The notes under the pieces are model-generated. The model worked only from the letters and a program-made list of their open reading frames with translations. It searched no databases and was not told where the DNA came from. A stretch of DNA of 10,367 nt from Bacteroidota bacterium (GTDB taxonomy: Bacteria > Bacteroidota > Bacteroidia > Chitinophagales > Saprospiraceae), in NCBI GenBank assembly GCA_018969455.1, contig JAGWYI010000100.1:1-10367 (forward strand), written 5' to 3'. Below are positions 6,601 through 10,367 of this stretch, piece after piece (the first letter of the stretch is position 1; every line of letters starts with the position of its first letter). The translations under genes were made by a program, and so were the position numbers.

Positions 6601-9327
6601 GATGAAGCGGGCGGACATGCAGCGGGCGATTTCTTCTGGCGGGGATATCCCGATCAGTTGGACGATATTCGAAGTCGGAATGCAGCGGCCATGTTGGCGT
6701 TTACCCTCGACAAGCCACAATATCAAGTAGGAGAAGAGGTTACCCTCAAAGTGCCTGCAAGTGAGTCGGGCCGTATTTTGCTTACCATTGAAAATGGCAG
6801 CCGGGTTGTGCAACATTATTGGTTCGATGCAAAAGCAGGTGATAATTTGCTGAAATTCCGCACTTCCGAAGCCATGGCGCCCACCGTATATGCGCATGTA
6901 AGCCTAATGCAACCGCATGCCCAAACCAAAAACGACCTGCCCATCCGGATGTACGGCGTTATGCCCGTACAGGTTGAAAACCCACAAACTCATCTCAATC
7001 CGGTAATTGAAATGGCCGATGTGCTCAAGCCCGATGAAAACTTTACCGTTGCTGTGAAGGAAGCAGCAGGTCGTGCGTGTACTTACACGCTTGCCATCGT
7101 AGACGAGGGCTTACTTGATCTCACCCGATTCAAAACGCCCAATCCCTGGGATGCATTCTATGCGCGCGAGGCATTGGGTGTAAAAACCTGGGATATATAC
7201 GATTATGTATTGGGCGCCTATGGGGCCGAACTCGAGCGCATCCTCGCAATTGGGGGCGACGGGATTAATCAAAAATCAAAAAATGCGGCACAAGTAAACC
7301 GTTTTAAACCTGCCGTGCTGCATTTGGGGCCCTTCAAACTGGAAAAAGGGCAAGTTGCCCGACACAACCTCAAAATCGAGAACTATGTTGGTTCGGTGCG
7401 GGTGATGTTGGTATGTTCGGCGCCAGCAAGCGCCGGAAACAGTGCTTATGGTGCAGCAGAAAAAACCTGCCCGGTGCGGAAACCCCTTATGCTGCTTCCT
7501 ACCCTGCCGCGGGTGCTCGGCCCGGGAGAAACCTTGCGTTTGCCTGTAGATGTTTTCGCCATGGACCCCAAAGTGAACAACGCCGAGGTACGTGTGGTGG
7601 AGCAATCCGGGCTGGTTTCGGTGCAAGGGCCCAACAGCAATACCCTGCTATTTAAGGAGCCCGGTGAACAAATGACCTATTTCGAACTCAAAGTGGGCAA
7701 TAAAACGGGTGCGGCTCATTTTAGCATTGTAGCCCAGGGAGGCGGAGAAACCACTACCCAAGCTATCGATATAGAGGTTCGCAACCCCAACCCGGGTGTT
7801 TTGCGCGTACAGGAAGCGGTAATCGAACCCGGAAAAAGCTGGTCGGCCAATCCGGGCCTTGTGGATTTGACCGAAATCAATCAGGCAATGGTAGAACTGA
7901 GCACCATCCCTCCCATCAATCTGTCTCGTCAACTCGAATATTTGTTGCAATATCCGCACGGATGTATTGAACAAACCACCTCAGCAGCGTTCCCGCAACT
8001 GTATGTAGACCTGATTGCCCCCTTAGATGCGGCCCAAAAGAACAGGGTTCAGAAAAGCATCAGCGACGCCATCATGCGTTTACAATTGTTTCAAACCGGA
8101 AATGGCGGGTTCGGATACTGGCCGGGCGATCAAACACCCAGCGATTGGGGTAGTTCCTATGCAGGTCATTTTTTGCTGGAAGCCAAAAATAAAGGGTATA
8201 ACGTGCCGCAAAATATGCTCGAGCGCTGGATCAACTACCAATCAAACGTAGCCCGAACCACCGAATTTTCCCTTGGAAACAGCAATGCCTGGGAAATCAA
8301 CGATAAGTTGCTGAATGCCGCTTACCGGTTTTATACCCTCGCACTGGCCGGGAAACCCGATTTGGCCGGCATGAATCGCATGCGTGAGGTAAAAAAGAAA
8401 TTTGACAATTCAGGCGCTTTGCTGGCCGCAGCCTATGCCCTTGCCGGAAAATCGGAAGCAGCCAAAGACCTGATCAACGACGGCAGCATGACTACCTTTT
8501 ATTACGAATGGTGGGGCAATACATTTGGCAGCTTCACACGCGACCAGGCACTTAAACTGGAAATTTATGCGCAACTGGGCGACAGCAAACGCGCTGCCGA
8601 AGCCGCGCAAAGTGTGGCCAACCGCATTTCCATGAACGACGGCTGGTCCTCAACCCAGGAAATTGCCACTTCCCTGCGCGCCTTGTCAAAATACATCGAT
8701 AAATTCAACAACAATGAAAAACCGGCATGCACACTTAAAATCGGAGAAAATGAAACCGCGGTGAGCAGTGGAAAACCATTTTATACTCAAAACTTCACCA
8801 GTCAGGCAGGCAGCGCGCTAACCGTAAAAAACACTGGTAAAACCCGATTGTACCTTCGTTTGTTGTATGCAGGGAAACCGTCTACCGGTTCAGCGCTGGC
8901 AACGGCAGCCAACCTGGCCATGACCGTGAAATACACCGATATGAATGGGGCTGCTCTGGATGTAAGCCGCATCAAACAAGGAGTTGATTTTGTGGCAGAA
9001 GTGCGCATCGCGCGCAACAGCACCTTCAATTTTAACTTTCAGGAACTGGCCCTTACGCAAATATTCCCCTCCGGTTGGGAAATTATGAATACACGTATGA
9101 GCGCTGTAAGCAACGTTAATTCCGACAAGCTCGATTATCAGGATATTCGCGACGATCGTGTTTTGAGCTATTTTGATTTGGCAAACGGCAGCAATCCAAT
9201 TACCGTGCGCATGCAACTCCATGCAGCCTATGCAGGTAAATATTATTTGCCGCCTACCAGTTGCGAGGCTATGTACGACAACCGCATTGCCGCTAGCAAT
9301 CCAGGGAAATGGGTGGAAGTGTACTGA
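3646..9327 (+). CDS. Membrane-anchored bacterial alpha-2-macroglobulin with thioester motif
   Basis: This 1893-residue protein belongs to the large bacterial alpha-2-macroglobulin (YfhM/ECAM-type) family: protease traps that entangle an attacking protease after bait cleavage and bind it through a Cys-Gln thioester. The N-terminus has one hydrophobic segment (residues 10-27) between basic residues, suggesting an envelope anchor; LAAC (13-16) resembles a lipobox but the hydrophobic run continues past it. In order: N-terminal Ig-like domains (about 45-460), an acidic/aromatic insert (466-532), MG2 (about 650-755, with GYLYGERGVWRPGD), a WRWWWDED segment (930-937), the bait-region domain (about 1018-1165, with VDEGLLDL), a candidate bait or linker (about 1200-1218), the A2M domain from RFKP (1219), the thioester domain with YPHGCIEQ (C1440, Q1443) and a C-terminal MG10-like domain (about 1775-1893). 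The frame is intact. The usual pbpC partner is not adjacent; tatD diverges upstream and the downstream gene is convergent. Confidence 0.95.
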   Translation: MLSQFKQNRWYWLAACGVLALGAFLYMRSQRIVRNEAYFEAVSNYIYAFSSGSIGRTDAIRVRFVHAAIQPEQVGQAVSPSIFTVSPSISGKAVWEDDHTIKLQPDAPLSAGKKYTGRVHLARIYPGVPSIARVFEFNFNVRALACEVVSDGIQTDAYDPHLQKITGRVHINEAVSNEQVEKMLKAQQGAKTLLVSWNHQEGGKTHEFVVNGVQRSKVRSQVQLYWDASVIGLERKGKLEQVVAALDEFVVLNALAVQVDEQYALINFSDPVSPDQDLNGLIRIEGATGLRYVVDGNFVRVYPASRLNGSAILKIGSGIKNKAGMILNNPGDWTLDFADLKPSVRLVGRGAIIPPANNGSVIFPFEAVGLNAVDIEIFKIFNSNILQFLQLNEIEGEQELERVGKIVRQQKVSLRELDPDADTRNWQRYALDLKDMIKQDPGAIYQVRIAFRRGYTDLNCPTAQKVDEASGKAEDEDDLSHIGVRDEDGNLVSIMGGYRGIYWTDQEGWYYGEEDENGEPDDNQYSWSKREEPCRKEYYNSEHFTSRNVFVSDLGLTAKRGRDGSLFLAVSDLLTAQPVNGVDLELFSYQLQSITKVRTNNSGTVMLESLREAPFVVVATGSNRRGYLRMADGNSLSLSRFDVEGIEAQKGLKGYLYGERGVWRPGDSLYLNFVLEDKTGKLPPNHPVTLELTDPRGALQYRMIQTQNVGGVYPLHAVTRPEAPTGNWIAKVSVGGANFTQTLKIETVKPNRLKLDLNFGKKELSTADNALVGKLNVSWLHGAVARNLKAKVELQMRAVKTEFKNHRDFVFDDPARSFYSDPQTLFDGTVDQNGNASVPLNLGEIAEPPGKLVASMKIRAFENSGDFSTDNFSMDYFPYNSFVGVSIPTGQWGQKTIGERGGVVRFVCVDKNGRPQAGKKLKVRLFRCDWRWWWDEDYNSNVAQFNSAESVNALDAQDLTTDGNGLTSWKIKPDNSWGRFFVRVQDEAGGHAAGDFFWRGYPDQLDDIRSRNAAAMLAFTLDKPQYQVGEEVTLKVPASESGRILLTIENGSRVVQHYWFDAKAGDNLLKFRTSEAMAPTVYAHVSLMQPHAQTKNDLPIRMYGVMPVQVENPQTHLNPVIEMADVLKPDENFTVAVKEAAGRACTYTLAIVDEGLLDLTRFKTPNPWDAFYAREALGVKTWDIYDYVLGAYGAELERILAIGGDGINQKSKNAAQVNRFKPAVLHLGPFKLEKGQVARHNLKIENYVGSVRVMLVCSAPASAGNSAYGAAEKTCPVRKPLMLLPTLPRVLGPGETLRLPVDVFAMDPKVNNAEVRVVEQSGLVSVQGPNSNTLLFKEPGEQMTYFELKVGNKTGAAHFSIVAQGGGETTTQAIDIEVRNPNPGVLRVQEAVIEPGKSWSANPGLVDLTEINQAMVELSTIPPINLSRQLEYLLQYPHGCIEQTTSAAFPQLYVDLIAPLDAAQKNRVQKSISDAIMRLQLFQTGNGGFGYWPGDQTPSDWGSSYAGHFLLEAKNKGYNVPQNMLERWINYQSNVARTTEFSLGNSNAWEINDKLLNAAYRFYTLALAGKPDLAGMNRMREVKKKFDNSGALLAAAYALAGKSEAAKDLINDGSMTTFYYEWWGNTFGSFTRDQALKLEIYAQLGDSKRAAEAAQSVANRISMNDGWSSTQEIATSLRALSKYIDKFNNNEKPACTLKIGENETAVSSGKPFYTQNFTSQAGSALTVKNTGKTRLYLRLLYAGKPSTGSALATAANLAMTVKYTDMNGAALDVSRIKQGVDFVAEVRIARNSTFNFNFQELALTQIFPSGWEIMNTRMSAVSNVNSDKLDYQDIRDDRVLSYFDLANGSNPITVRMQLHAAYAGKYYLPPTSCEAMYDNRIAASNPGKWVEVY

Positions 9328-9352
9328 TTGCACCCCGAAAACAATCGTATGA

Positions 9353-9388
9353 AAATGCAGGAGCCGCAATGTTGTGGCTCCTGCATTT
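9353..9388. terminator. Strong bidirectional terminator hairpin between convergent genes
   Basis: The arms 9353-9368 and 9373-9388 pair over 16 positions (15 Watson-Crick plus one G-U in plus-strand RNA) around an ATGT tetraloop. The core is ATGCAGGAGCC / GGCTCCTGCAT flanked by A-T pairs. It starts 25 nt after the alpha-2-macroglobulin stop and ends 5 nt before the stop codon of the convergent gene. Both strands have T-rich flanks (TTTCAATTTC on plus, ATTTTC on minus). It probably ends transcription from both sides. Confidence 0.85.
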
Positions 9389-9393
9389 CAATT

Positions 9394-10125
9394 TCAGAAG
9401 AAGTAAATTGCCCTGGGGGCACACAAACCCGGCTTCCAGTTGTACAAGAGCGCCGGAAAATTGCATTTCTTTGCAGGTAATTGCATCCCGATTTCAAATA
9501 CCGAATTCACCATCGTCGAAACAGCCTCCTGCTTTTGAGGATCTGAGACATTCAGCGTTTGGTATTGTGCCATATCGTATTCTGCCAACATTTGGGCATA
9601 CCGCTGTACTTTTTTCCCGTAATATCCAAAGCCCGACAACCAACATTGGTGGAAATCACAACCCAAATTCCGCATTTGCCGGTACAATTTGAATGGAACT
9701 TGTTCAAACAGTTGTTCCGACATATACAAAACCGGACGATAACCCTGACAGTTCAGGTTCCAGATAGCGGTCAGGATTTGTATTTCATTGTAAACAGGTT
9801 TATTCAGCGTAATCAATACGCTCGTACCACAAAATGTAAGCAGGCTGTCGTTGGAGATTACATCAACCGGATAAATGCCCAGGGATTGAAAATGGATAAT
9901 GAGGCCATTGTTCTGCAAATTTTGTTGTACCAGGGCTGCCTGTTTTCGTATTTTATCGGGCTTCGTTTTGTTAAAATCTATCACATATTCTTCAAATACT
10001 GCCTCCAAAGCAAGCAGCATATTGAATGCTTCGGAAATATTGGCAGTACCTTCTGAAACTGCTTTTGGCTTACATCCAGGCTGCGTTACGCGACCAGGCG
10101 GTTTACAAAAAAAACTGATTGACAT
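9394..10125 (-). CDS. Degenerate CpsB/YwqE-like PHP-family protein, predicted pseudophosphatase
   Basis: The 243-residue product has the length and linear pattern of Bacteroidota CpsB/YwqE protein-tyrosine phosphatases (PHP fold), which dephosphorylate BY-kinases controlling polysaccharide export. Matching segments are SEGTANISEAFNML (24-37), the strand ending IYPVD (84-88), LLTF (95-98), CQGYRPVLY (126-134) and LSGFGYYGKKVQ (163-174). The active site is gone: the family DxHxH becomes T14-Q-P16-G-C18, TPH becomes DFNK (50-53), the AAAEY glutamate becomes I84, HPERY becomes M135-S-E-Q-L, and GSDxH becomes T190-L-N192-V-S194. No signal peptide or membrane segment is evident, so it is probably cytoplasmic. 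The ATG at 10125 gives MSISFFCK, similar in style to the N-termini of active homologues. The family assignment is from remembered consensus, not a search. An uninterrupted frame argues against a decayed pseudogene. Eight cysteines are an oddity. Confidence 0.7.
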   Translation of the reverse strand: MSISFFCKPPGRVTQPGCKPKAVSEGTANISEAFNMLLALEAVFEEYVIDFNKTKPDKIRKQAALVQQNLQNNGLIIHFQSLGIYPVDVISNDSLLTFCGTSVLITLNKPVYNEIQILTAIWNLNCQGYRPVLYMSEQLFEQVPFKLYRQMRNLGCDFHQCWLSGFGYYGKKVQRYAQMLAEYDMAQYQTLNVSDPQKQEAVSTMVNSVFEIGMQLPAKKCNFPALLYNWKPGLCAPRAIYFF

Positions 10126-10202
10126 ATTAAAAATTTAAAGATGCAATGCTCTAATTTACATAAGCAAAATTCACCTGTTTTAAAGCAAGTCTTCCTTTCA
10201 AA

Positions 10203-10357
10203 CATGTAAAAAAAGACAAAAAGCATCTAAAGATGCCTTTTAACAGCCATTTTGTTTTTCCTAAAACATGTAAAAAGTTAAAAACATCCCATAATCATGC
10301 AATAAGTCCCAGGAATAATGTCTACCCATGTAAATGACCTAAATCATGCAAAAAAGT
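10203..10357 (+). repeat. Five direct copies of a CATG(T/C)AA(A/T) element
   Basis: Copies begin at 10203 (CATGTAAAAAAAG), 10267 (CATGTAAAAAGTT), 10296 (CATGCAATAAGTC), 10327 (CATGTAAATGACC) and 10345 (CATGCAAAAAAGTAC), all in the same orientation. Start spacings are 64, 29, 31 and 18 bp. Copies 3 and 5 share ATCATGCAA followed by AAGT; copies 1 and 2 share AAACATGTAAAAA. The array may continue past the window edge. The pattern suits a cluster of regulator binding sites, but no regulator is identified. Confidence 0.45.
10218..10241 (-). terminator. Small A/T-flanked hairpin, candidate terminator
   Basis: GCATC (10223-10227) and GATGC (10232-10236) pair around a TAAA loop. Flanking A and T runs extend the stem (AAAA at 10218-10221 with TTTT at 10238-10241, one mismatch between). 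On the minus strand the stem is followed by TTTTTGTCTTTTTTT, a good U-tract; on the plus strand by CTTTT. It could end transcripts entering from the right edge, or attenuate the leader of the gene starting at 10125. The stem is short. Confidence 0.4.
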
Positions 10358-10367
10358 ACAACACTAC

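Larger units (their letters stand above)
10126..10367. other. AT-rich non-coding region upstream of the pseudophosphatase gene
   Basis: The 242 bp to the window edge hold no convincing gene. It is clearly more AT-rich than the rest of the window and contains five copies of a CATG(T/C)AA element and a small hairpin. On the minus strand GAATTTTG (10167-10160) is a 7-of-8 match to the TAnnTTTG box and could serve the gene starting at 10125. No -33 element is clear. Confidence 0.5.

Noticed and set aside
9559..10056. 165-codon plus-strand frame at the right end
   Set aside because: It overlaps the minus-strand gene whose protein shows clear family patterns (GYRPVL, GYYGKKVQ); the plus frame shows none.
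2726..10125. A functional link between tatD and the PHP-like protein because both have TIM-barrel-type metal sites
   Set aside because: They belong to different superfamilies (amidohydrolase and PHP), are separated by 5.7 kb of opposite-strand gene, and the PHP-like protein has lost its metal ligands.

Overview
The window looks like a chromosomal segment from a member of the Bacteroidota. The main evidence is a CHU_C (gliding-motility-type) C-terminal secretion domain, which is a phylum hallmark. Starts lack Shine-Dalgarno sequences, several genes are preceded by matches to the Bacteroidota -7 promoter box TAnnTTTG, and the alpha-2-macroglobulin is of the Bacteroidota type. Order and species cannot be fixed from this sequence alone. 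I see no tRNA, rRNA, CRISPR array, insertion sequence or prophage.

Layout: (1) Positions 3-653 (+) are the 3' end of a large secreted surface protein with a PKD-like repeat and a CHU_C domain. A hairpin at 770-821 lies in the gap before the next, convergent gene. (2) On the minus strand, 837 to about 3510, are three genes: a DEAD-box RNA helicase with a lysine tail, a small exported protein with a DUF4177-like C-terminus, and a TatD-family metal-dependent DNase/hydrolase. They are separated by gaps of 97 and 210 bp, each with its own promoter-like box, so a tight operon is unlikely. (3) An AT-rich divergent region (3509-3645) contains a perfect dyad and promoter-like boxes. (4) Positions 3646-9327 (+) encode a 1893-residue membrane-anchored bacterial alpha-2-macroglobulin with an intact GCxEQ thioester motif. 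(5) A strong 16-bp bidirectional terminator hairpin at 9353-9388 separates it from a convergent minus-strand gene (9394-10125). (6) The last 240 bp are AT-rich and contain five copies of a CATG(T/C)AA element plus a small hairpin.

The most unusual item is the 243-residue minus-strand protein at 9394-10125. It aligns along nearly its whole length with the CpsB/YwqE family of PHP-type protein-tyrosine phosphatases, keeping the scaffold (for example LSGFGYYGKKVQ), yet every metal-binding motif of that family is replaced. It therefore appears to be a pseudophosphatase kept as an open frame. The second notable point is the alpha-2-macroglobulin: it appears chemically competent, but the gene usually paired with it (pbpC, penicillin-binding protein 1C) is not adjacent on either side.

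The genes do not form one obvious pathway. The surface adhesin, the exported small protein and the alpha-2-macroglobulin act in the cell envelope. The helicase and TatD protein are housekeeping nucleic-acid enzymes.
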